From positions 1,191,074-1,255,073 of the forward strand of contig NW_022985550.1 in the NCBI RefSeq assembly GCF_010093815.1: a stretch of 64,000 bases of DNA. The letters are read 5' to 3'. Position 1 is the first letter of the stretch. The number at the start of each line of letters is the position of its first letter. Under the pieces are notes generated by a model, which made no database searches, was not told where the DNA came from, and was given only the letters and a program-made list of their open reading frames with translations. This document shows positions 1 through 11,073 of the stretch, piece after piece. The position numbers were made by a program, and so were the translations under genes. The DNA is from Pseudovirgaria hyperparasitica. Taxonomy: Eukaryota; Ascomycota; Dothideomycetes; Acrospermales; Acrospermaceae.

Positions 1-651
1 ATCTAGTACCTCTATGTAGGTAGGATATTGCCCCCACGCCGTGAAGATCTCCACGAGTCATGGCTTATAGTACATATATAGTTACCACGTGTGGGGGTCA
101 TGTCATGTAGGGTTATAGATAGGTATTTTATTCGAAGTTTTGTGTGGATTGCTTGCGTAGGTATTTTTTGGGTCTGTGTAGATAGATATAACTAAATACT
201 GTATTGATGCGGATAGATTTGAAGTAATTTATCTGATGATAGGGTATATGGTGTATATATAAGACCTTTAGATAGGTGTCACATGGTATGATATCGATGT
301 TTAGATCTAGACTGTATGAATTTGATCTTTTGGCTTGGTTTGTTGTATCTACCTGCAACTTCCTTGCTTTAATCTTGTGTATACGCTAATATTTAGGACT
401 GTTAATATCTTTTGGCGGAGAAGGTATGGTTTGCTTCTTCGCTGGATGGGCTACCTAGAGAGATTCGTCATGTGTCGTATTATTCGTGGCGTCATCTCGG
501 CATATCTATTGATGTAGGCCTTTGCGTTGCATCGTAGATTCATGGCCATCAATGCCACTCGTTGGGTAATTTACGCAAGAGCATTCCGCTGCTTGAACTG
601 TTTTGGACGAGTACGTCCTTCGCGAGATGTACTGCTGACCCCAGACCAACC
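1..651. other. AT-rich intergenic sequence downstream of VPS37
   Basis: No supported gene. The first half is AT-rich with scattered TATA/GATA-like stretches, then the sequence becomes C-rich just before the VPS37 stop. Short open frames here have no recognisable family and no convincing splice partners. It probably includes the VPS37 3' flank. Confidence 0.6.
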
Positions 652-1422
652 TCACCTCCACCCCCCAACCCTGCCCTCATCCCACCTCTCCTTCCGCTCC
701 CTCCTCAACCACGCCGTCTTCCGACCCTCCCTATACCTCCTCACAAACTCTCCCACCTCCCGCTCACTAGCCAAGCCCTGCTCGTCAAGGAAGCTCTCCT
801 CTAGCCCGCGGCAAAGCGCATCCTGTTCGCCCGCCGCCGCGCTCAAACGCTGATACAGACTCGGCGGACTGAACTCTTGCAACGCCGTGTCCTGCTCAGC
901 CTGCTTTGCGCGCCATTGTCGTTCGAGTGCACGTAGTGAGAGGAGGCGTGATTGCGTGCTTTGCCGCTGGTGTGAGAGGCGCGACTCGAGATCTTTGAGA
1001 GAGGAGGCGAGGGAGAGGTTTGCGGAGAGGAGGGCGCGGATGGGCTGTGCGGAGGCGGGGAGGGAGGGGTGTGTTGTATCGGGAGACTGGGCGAGGGCGG
1101 CGAGGAGGTCTGGGTCGGAGAGGAGCGTGTGAAGGTCGGTTGTGGTTTTGTCAGTTAGTGAATTGGGGAGCCAGCCTTCTTCGGGGCGTTGGATGATGGG
1201 TGTGGATTCTTGGGGTTGTTGGTAGATTTGAGGATGGCTCTGGGTGGGAGGAGCGGTGGAGTCGCATCGTGATGATTGTTCGGGGGGTGGAGGAGGTAGA
1301 GGAGGGCCGGATAGAGGTGTTGCTTGGCCGCTTGATTGCACGGATGGCTTTGGTGGTGGAGGTGGAGGCGGAGGAGTTGAGGGATCGTGGAAGTGAGCAG
1401 GATTGGGTGATTGGTAGGACAT
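652..1422 (-). CDS. VPS37: VPS37-like ESCRT-I subunit (Mod(r) domain)
   Basis: A single 256-codon exon. The first about 65 residues are rich in proline, including runs of 7-8 prolines. From about residue 85 to the end the protein is a charged helical Mod(r)-type domain with the arginine/lysine-rich end typical of fungal Vps37 (FVRRYREGRKTAWLRRERKE). Vps37 is a subunit of ESCRT-I, which with Vps23, Vps28 and Mvb12 sorts ubiquitinated membrane cargo into multivesicular endosomes. I take the first ATG because the proline-rich leader is common in fungal homologs. No intron is needed. The gene is divergent from the coiled-coil gene that starts at 3624. The family call rests on the C-terminal pattern only, so another coiled-coil Mod(r)-like protein is possible. 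Confidence 0.8.
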   Translation of the reverse strand: MSYQSPNPAHFHDPSTPPPPPPPPKPSVQSSGQATPLSGPPLPPPPPEQSSRCDSTAPPTQSHPQIYQQPQESTPIIQRPEEGWLPNSLTDKTTTDLHTLLSDPDLLAALAQSPDTTHPSLPASAQPIRALLSANLSLASSLKDLESRLSHQRQSTQSRLLSLRALERQWRAKQAEQDTALQEFSPPSLYQRLSAAAGEQDALCRGLEESFLDEQGLASEREVGEFVRRYREGRKTAWLRRERKERWDEGRVGGWR

Positions 1423-3623
1423 GATCGTGCAGTTTCTGATATGGTCCGAAGTGAGTAGGTCTTCTAGAAGGCTGAATAATGGAATGCTTCGTTACGTGTC
1501 TATCCGCACAGTGTTATGGCGTCTTATGATTGGTGCGCATTGTCGGAGTGTATATGACGCTTGAGTGCTATAGCTGGCCAGTCGGCTTATCGTTGATCCT
1601 GACCCGAATGCGCGCACGTTCCCTCCCGAGAAGCTAAGCTTTCAGCACGGATGCAGGCTTACCGCATCAAGTGCACAAGAACTCACAACAACAGTGCTGC
1701 ATACTTCAGAGAGAATCGTGACCGTTTCATGCTCCGAGCTTCCTGTATGCCGCGGATGTCTCCATAAATGATTGTTACTGGCATCTGGGCAACTCAGGGG
1801 TTTTCCGTTTGTCTGTCTGGCGAGTGACCCATGGAACTGATCAATGTACATCGCCCATTAATGGAACTGGAACCCTTGGGCGATGACCTACACATCTTTA
1901 CTACTGTGGAGCGTCATAGCAGGAGGACCTTATAGAAAAAACGTGACTAACAGCTGTAGATCAGCAAGTATGAAGCCGTCACATGTCTTGCGAGGCGCTA
2001 TGACAACGGACCGCAAGCAGAAATGAAGACGTGCGTGCGCCAACGGATGCCCAGGGGCCCATGTCCATCTTTATGATCCATAGTCCATATTGCTGCTGTC
2101 GTTGATCTGCTGCTCAGCAATGCTAGCCGCCCCTGGAAATTATGCCTCGCTACTCCATTATGTACTACTGAGTAGTACAAGGGTAGTGTAGGCACAAGAG
2201 AGGGGTGCAGACATGACTACTCGTAGGGTTTCATGACCTGCAGGCGCCACGTCGGTCGGAACGCCTGAGACATTATGTCGTAGGTGTATCTCTTACGGAG
2301 GCGCATAGCACGTGGGAGTTGAATACGAAAGAGAGACGTCTGTGTGGTGTGAGTGAATATAATTGAAGCTGAGTGCTGCGCCAACGTCGACCAATTGTCA
2401 GAAGACGAGAGAGTCGAGGGCAAGGCGAAAGCGGCACGGGCGAGATGACCACAAATCTCACTACTCCATGCGACGATGCGATTTGAGCTCCAGTGCGCAA
2501 GTAGGAGATGAAGAGAGGACTGATCGATACTTAATTGGTGATGGGCCAATCGTGTAGGCGCGTCGCTTGGCTTTTGGAGGATGCGCAAGGGGAGGGGGGT
2601 GTATAGGTAGTGGAGGCAGCAGATGGCGCACTTGTAGGTCTCGGCAGCGCGTTCCTGCATAAGACCATGAGCAATCAATTCATCGTTATATCCATATATA
2701 CATTGAACGTCCTGAATTATTGAAGGCAATAGTTACTGTGTATGAAGATAAGGCGCCACACAGTATGCGCTCTGAGGAAGAAGCCATAACGTCACGTCGC
2801 GATGCGCTGGCGAGGGAATATGTCGAGGTCCTGCGCACGAATCAGCGCGTAGCAGTGAGCGCAGAAGTGCAGACGGGACAATTCTGAAACGTCCAGCGAG
2901 GATGATGTGTTTATCGAAAATAATTATGCCGACAGCGATGCACCCAAAGTCCCCGAACAACCAGCATCCAGCAATAATATTGGCAACTGGGAGCCAGGTA
3001 GATGTATTAGCACGGTACAGAGTCATTTGCATCCCAGAAACAGGAGAAATGGGGGGGTTGTGTGTGCTCAGAGTGCCTGAACTCCAAGGGGGATTCTCAG
3101 GGTCTGACTGGCGCCCTCTACCACTATTCACTGGGCGGTATTCGGTGGTTTTCCCCTGGCTAGGACAGACAAGTGCGGACGACTACAACTACTACAGGTT
3201 TAGTCTCGCCGGTCCTGAGGCTGGTACTGATACTTGGCGAGGGATAGCTAGTGAGAGCCGCCTAAACGATGTTCCCAGCGAAGCCTTGCGGAGGCACTTT
3301 GTTGCTGTTGTAGGGGAGTTTGGCGCGCGGCCAGCTCTACTTACGCCAATCATTCACCACCGCCTTCGTCCTATTGATGTCTGGCGCACTCACCTCCACC
3401 ACCACCACAACACCCCCCCCTGGCACATTTCCCCAAGCCATCCCATCCCCTTTACTTCGCCATTCCCAAATCGCTCCATCAGCCTTCTGTCTTTGGTCGA
3501 AACTCGAAAGTGACTGGCAAGTCCTATCTCCCATACACACACTCACACACTACTACCATTGTCTCTTTGTGCAAACCATGCCACATGCCCTCCAAGACGC
3601 TATAGCCTTAAGATAAGCTCACA
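1423..3623. other. Divergent intergenic region with unassigned open frames
   Basis: This 2.2 kb separates VPS37 (-) from the coiled-coil gene (+). Open frames exist at 2217-2729 (-), 2733-3131 (-) and 2902-3513 (+), but they overlap or abut, show no recognised motif, and I could not join them into a convincing gene. The last about 200 bases are CT- and CA-rich, as expected for a leader or start region in filamentous fungi. Confidence 0.5.
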
Positions 3624-6600
3624 ATGGAATCCCAACATCCTCACCCTCCCTCATCCTCTCATCAACCTCCTTCGCGCTCTGCTCCGCGACACAAAGCAAC
3701 CTCTCTTTCTGGCCTCCAACCTGCTTCTTTTGCGGCGATTCGTGCGCAGAACTCACAGGTCCCTTCCCCTGTTCGTCGCAAGCCATTGCCTGGACAGCTA
3801 TCACCTCAGACCACTCGCTACTCCTCCATCGACATCTTTCACAGCCACAAGCCAGACGACAGGTACTCGAAGCGGTGGCATTCTGTCGATAGCCCTACCT
3901 TGCCAGACCTGCACCACGGACGCTTCAACCAGTCCTTGCCACCGGTGCCAGATCCAGGAAGTCCAACAGAGGCCACATTCCCAGACGCAGACACGTAAGA
4001 CAAACCGCATGATTATGTACCTCCATCATTCACTGACTGTCAGCATCAGACCCGCTCACGTCCGCGATAACTCGCTAGCCGCCAGGTTAGACGACTTCCC
4101 GACCCCTCCATCGTCACAACCATCAAGATCACGGACTCGTGCCCGAACATATTCCAAGGAGCCTGCGCGGCATGACATAGAGAGCGATAGCGACTACGGT
4201 GCACACGATTTGATCTTCGAGGAGGAGGAACCGGCAGAAGAGCCTACTCCTCAGCCTCAACGCCAGTCCCAGACTATGCCCAACTATTACGCCGGTGCTC
4301 AGCCTGCTCTCGACATACAATTTGATGACTTCCTAGACGATTACAACACGTCTCCTCAAAGTTCGCCGCCACGAAAACTCAAATCTCCGAGTGAGAAACT
4401 CACCTCCTTCTTCGGCTGGAGCAAGCCGAGACAGTCATCTGTCGAGGAGCGATCGTCAACAACAACATTCTCAGAGAGGTCGGCATCGCCTACAAGTTCG
4501 CCCATGTATGCTCGCCAGAATGGTGACAGTGCTCCTCACAATAAACCTACACCTGCTGCCCTGGACATACCAAAGGCCAACGCCTCAGACGGAGGTTACT
4601 TCAACGTCCCAGGCACACCTCTGCTATCACTCTCACCACACATGAACGCTCACGTCGAGGAGCTTGAGCGCGAGCTCAAGCATATCAGCTCTGAACTCGC
4701 AGCATCGATACGACGCGAGATGGAACTCGAAGACGAGGTCGAGCGTTGTAAAAATGAAATACCGGCCACGGCCACGGAGCGGCGAACGAGCGATTACTAC
4801 TCCGACTCCGGAGCAAGTTCGACTAGATATCCTTTTGGTGACAGCGAAACCAAGCTTGATGAGCTGGAGAAGCTGAGGCGGAAAGCTGAGCAAGAGAAAG
4901 CTCAGATAAGATCTGATATGGCCTCAAGGATACAAGAAGAGTTGCGTCGCCGTCGGGACTTGGAAGCTCAAGTCCAGAAACTGGAAGAGCAACATCACGG
5001 ATCGCGAAGAGGTTCACAAGAGGTGCCGTATCGAGAATTAGAATCACAACTTGAAGATGCGAAGAGGAGACTTGTTGAGGAGAAACAGGTCAAGGAGAAC
5101 TTCGAAGACTTACTATCCGCGCTACAAAAAGATCTGGAACTCCACCGCAATGAGCGAGACAACCTGCGAGACGAGGTCGTCCCTGCACTCAAGGCTAGAG
5201 TTGAAGGACTTGAAGCACAGGCCGCAGAGTCTCAAGACGCCACGTATGAAATGAGCCGTATGCAACAAGAGATGGCCCATATAAAGAAGCAAAGAGGATT
5301 CAGATCGATCGCTGAGGAAGACGACGGCTCCACGTCACCTCGGATGGGTTTAAGTCGCTCAAATTCTCTTGCCCGTCACTCGATCACAGGTGGCAAAAGG
5401 GGCTCTCTTACTAGGTCGAACTCAGTGAAAGAACTTGCCAAGTCCGAAACGAAAGAGGTGTTATCTGAACGTGTCAAAGATATTGAAGAACAAAGGAATG
5501 CACTGCACCGTGCTTTGAAACATTTGATCATTAGACACGAGTCACAGTCAAGGGAACACTCAAAGCGGATAAGGATACTGGAGATGGAGCGTGATGCTGC
5601 CTTGAATGCGTCGCCCCGCCGTACCGCCTTCCACAAAGAAGTAACCAATCTTAGAGACGAAGTCAATCTTCTTCGACGGCGCGCAGACGATGCTCTCGAC
5701 CAGAAGTGGCAGGTCGAGAAGGGACTAGGCGGTCTCAAAATGGACCTGGATCGAGCTCAACAAGAGACGAGCTCGTTACGACAAGTTCTACAAGAGCATG
5801 ATATCTCAGTTCCGGAGTTGACCCTAGGTGCTGAAGACAGCACTGCCTCTCCTCTCGACAAGGCTTATAAGGAATTACAGACAACACATGCACTCTCCAT
5901 CGCAAGGATCCGAGAAATGAATTCTAATGATCATGCGGACAATGATGATGCTCTAGGCCTCCTCATCCAGAGCATTTCGGATGCTGAGGCTGAGCGCGAT
6001 GCCGCCCACACGGAAGCTGAGCGGTATCGTTCGCAAGCACGCGCATTACAACAGTCCGAGTTGGCTCACTTGAGCAAAGAACAGAGTCTAGCTTCCGATC
6101 TGTACGCTGCCGCTCAGCGTATGGACGAACTCAGCGGTAAAGTTGAGCGACAATTGAGCGCGAATAAAACCCTCCGTGAACGTCTCACCAAAGCTGTCGC
6201 TCGTGGTGATGAAGAGCAAAAGGCTTCTGCTGCTAAAATCATCCAACTCGAACGGAAGCTTATGGCCGAGGAAGACTTGGTCATGAAGGCCCAGTCCCAG
6301 TCTGACGATGTCATTGCTCGTCATGAAGACGAGGTGAAGGCTCTCAAGGAGTCGTATGGTGCCCAACTCCAGCGTATGAAGTCTGGCCTCAAGTCTCCGA
6401 TGGGACACCCTTCACCCCTGAGCCCTCTTCTCCTGAAGAGCCCAAGACTCGACAAGACAACGAGCGGACTAGGCGTGTCATTCAACGAGGCCACCCAGGC
6501 TGACTCTCTCGAGAAGCAAGTCAAAGATCTTGAGAAGGCTCTCCGTGACGCCGACCGCGAGATGGAAGAAGTCGTTGGCCGCATGAACAAGGCGCAGATT

Positions 6601-6711
6601 GAAGTTTTCGAGCTCCAAACCGACAGAGATGAAGCTATGCGCCAGACCAAGAAGCTACAGGCTGCGATGCAAGCAGAGCGTGAGAAGGTCAAGGCTCTGA
6701 TGAATGTATGA
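3624..6711 (+). CDS. large coiled-coil protein, function unknown
   Basis: Two exons, 3624-3994 and 4050-6711, separated by a 55 bp intron (GTAAGA...CATCAG). An alternative acceptor at 4043 keeps the same frame. The spliced protein is about 1010 residues. The start at 3624 (CACAATGG context) gives a basic, Ser/Pro-rich N-terminus. The first ~300 residues are low complexity with a short conserved-looking SFFGWSK motif. From about residue 330 to the end it is almost continuous heptad-like coiled coil rich in E, K, R, L and Q, broken by two Ser/Pro/Arg-rich linkers. A stretch near the middle (KDIEEQRNALHRALKHLI) resembles fungal coiled-coil proteins of unknown function. A cytoskeletal or spindle-pole/septal scaffold role is plausible from architecture alone, but I cannot assign one. 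It is convergent with NAR1. Confidence 0.85.
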
Positions 6712-6842
6712 TTTCCCTGGAAATAGAACATACCCTGGACGACCATTACTGGACCCTGGTTCACGATCTTGGTCCTACGTTCGTTCCGTGGTACACCAAA
6801 CCGCCCCAGTACCCAGATCTTGTCCGTCATTACACGAACTGC

Positions 6843-6877
6843 CTGTCACTTGTCACCTGTCATTTGTCACTTGTCGC
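6843..6877. repeat. 7-bp tandem repeat, five copies
   Basis: Five consecutive heptamers of the form YTGTCRY (CTGTCAC, TTGTCAC, CTGTCAT, TTGTCAC, TTGTCGC) lie in the 3' flank of the coiled-coil gene. Confidence 0.85.
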
Positions 6878-7267
6878 CTCCACTTGTACAAACCGGTTCT
6901 AGAAACTGCATATACCCGTCTTTCTTGACAAAGGTCCTTGGCGTTCACGAAATCTCATTTAAGCCGAATCAACTGTCACCACACCCGGCACACTAATCCT
7001 TACGATAAACCTCACGAACCGAAACTAATTATCTCTCTTTAATATGACCCGGTTCGCCCGGTATGTCGCTTGCGTCTTCTGTTCCCATAATCACAGCATT
7101 CTCCCATTCGAACCTGCTTGACGAGCCGGATAAATACCTCAGGCCTTCTTATCACCACCAACCACTGCCTCCGTCCGAAGTGCTCGGGCCGGCGCCTATT
7201 CCTTCTTCTTCATTATCATTATTCTTGACCTCACGCCGCTGGATGAAGTTTTTTCTTTAGTGTTTGA

Positions 7268-7287
7268 CATGCATGCATGCATGCATG
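7268..7287. repeat. (CATG)5 microsatellite
   Basis: Five perfect CATG units, self-complementary, in the intergenic region between two convergent genes. Confidence 0.9.
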
Positions 7288-7746
7288 GGATTAAATGCAT
7301 GATTTGCGAGCGAGCGAGTCTCGTGCGTTTGGTTGACAATCGCTTCTTGCCTTTTTTTGTTTTATTGCTCTGCTCTTATTCTGGAGACGCGTGTCCATTG
7401 CAGGAGGAAAATCAAAGAGATATCTTCTTTGCTTGCTTGCTTGATTGCTTGCCTTGTATCATCAGTTCGTTGAGTAAAGATTTTGTTTTTTTCACTGCGG
7501 AAGAAAGCTTTCTGGAATTCTAGATGCTTAGATGGGCTGAGGGTGACGCAATCAATGGAGGGAGAGGAGAGAGATAGAGGAGATAGAAGGGCGGTGAATG
7601 GGTGGGAATTGTAAAGATAGAGAGAATTCAAGATGAAGTAAGATTTGATCGAAGACGCGGACTTTGCTGTGTGTATGTGTACGGTGATCGTCTTGATCAG
7701 TTTCTGGTCTACTACTAATTTCCACTGTTGTGTGTGTGTATCGTAT

Positions 7747-9787
7747 CTACCATCCCCCTCCTATACTACTCGCCAGCCCAGCTACACGCTCGACATCGCT
7801 GACTTTCTTCGCTTTGCCCTTCCTGCTGTTGTTGCCGTTGTTGCCGTTGCTGCCTACATCACTCTCGACCTCGCGATAGCTCGTGAAGACGAGCTTGTCA
7901 AGGGGTATCTGCGTGACGTCCGCCCAATGCTGCAGTACCTCGTGTATATACCGATGCGAAATGCCGTTTACTACTACGTCTACCTCGGAATTCAGAATCT
8001 CGGTTGTGGCTAGATTTTGTGCTCCGCCTCTTCCTCTTCTTGTATCGGCGTCCATGTCTACATCCACATCCATAGAATCTCCGGGTCCAACATCGTCCCT
8101 GTCCTCGCCTTCTGACGAAGACGACGACGACGACGACGCAGAATAATACGCCTCGTCGACGCGGGCCAACCACTCCTTTTGCTCTTTCACGCCTGGCTTG
8201 ACCTGCACTCCTTCCATACCACTCATACCATCCGCAACACCCAGACTATTATCTCCTCGTACATCCGCCACCTCACTGACTTTGATCTGACCCCCGCCAT
8301 TCGTGCACCCGCCGGGACAAGCCATGACCTCTACATAGGCGAACTCATCCGCCGCGCCAGCCCCACCGCTATGCGACGACGATGATGCAGCAATCTGACG
8401 CGCCGCGGCCCCCGGAATACGACTTGCGCGCTTCGGCTTAAGCCGGCGCACGAGGTTTTGGATATTGCGGAAGCCGTAGAAACGTGCTGTTTTGAGGACT
8501 GTAGCGCCGGTGGCGCGGTCGACCAAGGCGTGTTCGAGCACGTCGGCGTTGCGACCGCGCGACGTGGTGATTGTGAGGTGAGGTGAGGTATGTGCTAGCG
8601 TGGACATTATGTGGTGCAGGTAGCCGCCGGAGGAGCCTGCGGCGGGAGAGCCATTGGCTTTGGGAGTTGAGGGGAAGAGAAAGGAGGAGAGTATTGGATC
8701 GGGAAATGGGATATGTGCGATGGGAGTCAAGGGGAGAGATGAAAGGGAGATAGAGCGGGAAGCGGCAAGGTGGACGAGTTCGCGAGCGGTGATGACGCAG
8801 TCGACGTCACGGACCGGCTGATGTTCGAGTGTCTGGGCGGATTGGGGGATCCAGGATGCGGATGTGAGTTCAGAGCGGGAGGCTTCTAGTTTCTTATCGA
8901 AGCAGGGCATTATAGCAAGGTGCCAGATCCTGCTTGGGGAGATGTTGAGTTTCTGGCTCAGGACTGACTTGACGAGCGTGCCAGCTAGAGCTTGGGGGCT
9001 CTTCAGTCTTGATAGATGCGGGAGGACGTATGGATGTGTTTTCTCGGCATAGCATATCCATCCAGGACACGCAGACGTCAAAATTGGTTTCTTGGGTGTG
9101 TCGGAAGAACAGCGTAGGGACGCCTGAACCTCGTCTGCAGCGAGTACGAGTGCTGCTTCTCGAAGGGTGTTGGTATCGAGTACCCAAGTGAAACCACTGC
9201 GGTATGTACCACCGCTCTTCAGTCCTTGAGGGCCCGAGAGAAGTTGCGCCACCAGATTACCAGCCTGTCTTTCCGTTATATTGTACGTCGCAGCAAGGCT
9301 GGCACGGGCTTGTGGACTCATACTCGCAACAAAGACCAACGATTCTGCATCTGATATGCCTACTGTAGTGTTCACGCCATCTAGCGCTTTCCCCGTCCCA
9401 ATGACCCCTCCGTTCACCAGGCCTCTTTTACAGTCCTCAGCACTTTGTGCTAACTCTAACGACGGATGTGCGTTGAGGGTATTTGCAACCTCAGTATGAC
9501 TTTGGAGGCTCACGAGCACTGCTTCAGCAGAAGTAACACATCCTGAGCAAGCAAGGCAATCGGTCAGAGAAATCGAAGCGGGAGGCGCATTCAAGGCGGC
9601 GACTTTATCTTCGGTAGTGACTTCATAAGGATTCTGGAGTCCGCAATCAGCATCGGACCATGACTTTGAAACATTAGAAACGGACCTCATTACTTGTTTC
9701 CTTAGGAAGAGTCTCTATGGGTTTTATGCAAGCAACGCCGGGCGAAATGAAGTCATTCAGATCGTCAGAGGACAAGATCGCGCTCAT
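7747..9787 (-). CDS. NAR1: cytosolic Fe-S cluster assembly factor NAR1
   Basis: Two exons, 9787-9686 and 9633-7747, with a 52 bp intron (9685-9634, donor GTCCGT). The spliced protein is 662 residues. NAR1 is an iron-only-hydrogenase-like protein of the cytosolic Fe-S assembly (CIA) machinery and links the Nbp35/Cfd1 scaffold to the Cia1-Cia2-Met18 targeting complex. The first exon supplies the conserved start ([19 protein letters not shown]). Cys20 with C60, C63 and C66 (DCLACSGC) forms the N-terminal cluster site. The H-cluster-like cysteines lie in [15 protein letters not shown] and [13 protein letters not shown]. The C-terminus ends in an IGGGW tail, matching the aromatic end that binds the targeting complex in this family. 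A Ser-rich then Asp-rich insert ([17 protein letters not shown]) precedes the last domain. Without exon 1 the protein would lack Cys20. Divergent from RPC10. Confidence 0.97.
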
Positions 9788-10176
9788 GGTGGGATGCGAC
9801 CGGAACAAAAGGCACAAGTGGGATAGACAGGAGCGCTCCGGTCATATACAAAGGATTCAGTGTCCGGCACTGTAAGTAGAAAGATGGAAGAGCATTGGGG
9901 CGACATGAGGGATCAAACGCGACGAGTAGAAGCGAAGTGATTATAAACGCAAACAAATCAGACCAGGCGATAGCGGAGCGGAGAAAGAAATGTGACTTGA
10001 TGTGGCGGAATCTGGAAACATGGCAGCTGGGGCCTCTTTGAGGCATCAAGGCAGTATTTTAGCCTTCATTAATTTCACCAAGTCACACCGCGTCCGCAAC
10101 GTCCTCTGCACAACCACCACTTGACTCTCGACTCACAAACATATCAAAGACACGCAACGTTCGAATACGCGCAAAT
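9788..10176. promoter_or_regulatory. shared NAR1/RPC10 bidirectional promoter region
   Basis: These 389 bases separate the start codons of two divergent housekeeping genes and must hold both promoters. I see CA/CT-rich sequence just before the RPC10 start but no motif I can name with confidence. Confidence 0.6.
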
Positions 10177-10471
10177 ATGTCTGGCTACCAACCCACGTCT
10201 GGACCGGCTTTCAACGCCCAGCCCACGAACAACAGCGAGTACGAAACCAAGCCGGTGAACTACGTCTGCGGCGATTGCGATGCGACGGTGTCGCTGAAAG
10301 CTGGCGATGCTATCCGCTGCAGAGAGTGTGGGCATCGTGTACTCTACAAGATGCGGACCAACAGGTAAGGTCAAGCTGGCTCAGAATGAGTCGTGGTGTT
10401 TTTTAGGCGTGTTCTGTCAAATTTGCCTGCTAACATGCCTCCTTAGAATGGTTCAGTTTGAAGCGCGATGA
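10177..10471 (+). CDS. RPC10: RNA polymerase I/II/III subunit ABC10-alpha (RPC10/RPB12)
   Basis: Two exons, 10177-10364 and 10447-10471, with an 82 bp intron (GTAAGG...TTAG). The spliced product is 70 residues, the same length as yeast Rpc10. This subunit is shared by all three nuclear RNA polymerases and binds one zinc. The zinc ribbon is plain: CGDC at residues 31-34 and CREC about 14 residues later, followed by GHRVLYKMRTNR. The tiny second exon adds MVQFEAR, the universally conserved C-terminus of the family, which fixes the splice. The N-terminus is a short Ser/Pro/Asn-rich tail. The gene is divergent from NAR1 and convergent with the COT1 kinase gene. Confidence 0.97.
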
Positions 10472-11073
10472 TGGCAAATAGGGCGGAACATTGATCTGGT
10501 GAATTCACACGGCGTATAATACGGATGATGGGAAGTTGGGAGTCAAGGCGCATGTTTTCAGGTTATAGCTGAACAAGAGAGAATGCAGCGAGTAATCCTG
10601 CAACGGCTCTGCTATCACTGTTAAGCCATAAGGACTATCTCTACACGATCAGGAAACGTCACGAGCCGAATGATTTTGAGGCAATCTCCTTGGTTGCATT
10701 GTTTCATGCAGCATCTACATGACTGCTACATCGTGCGTCTAAACCGCGCTCAACCATTCATAATCCATTCCTTCGTTTCGTCGGCTCCAGCCGAGTAGTA
10801 TTGACATGCTTCCCAACGCCCACACGAATAATCTGAAAATGCTAGGCTCGCTGCAGTCTTCGAAGACAAACATGTAGAGTAATATGAGCAGCTAGAAAGC
10901 ATTTCACAATCGCCGTGCTAAGAGCACTATAGCTTGGTAAGAAAATGACATGAGAAGTCTTTCAATTCTGTTGCTGTTCACTCGCTTCTAATTTCGTTCC
11001 TTTGATTGGTGCGTTCGGCGTCGGACAAGTCTTGGTGCACTCAGGGAGCTCTAGAAGACCCCCGGAACCATAT
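10472..11073. other. 3' intergenic region between RPC10 and COT1
   Basis: About 600 bases between two convergent genes. I see no open frame or repeat worth naming. It presumably holds both 3' UTRs. Confidence 0.6.

Larger units (their letters stand above)
6712..7746. other. Convergent 3' intergenic region
   Basis: Lies between the tail-to-tail coiled-coil gene and NAR1. It holds a 7-bp tandem repeat (6843-6877) and a (CATG)5 run (7268-7287). No open frame here resembles a protein. Confidence 0.6.
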
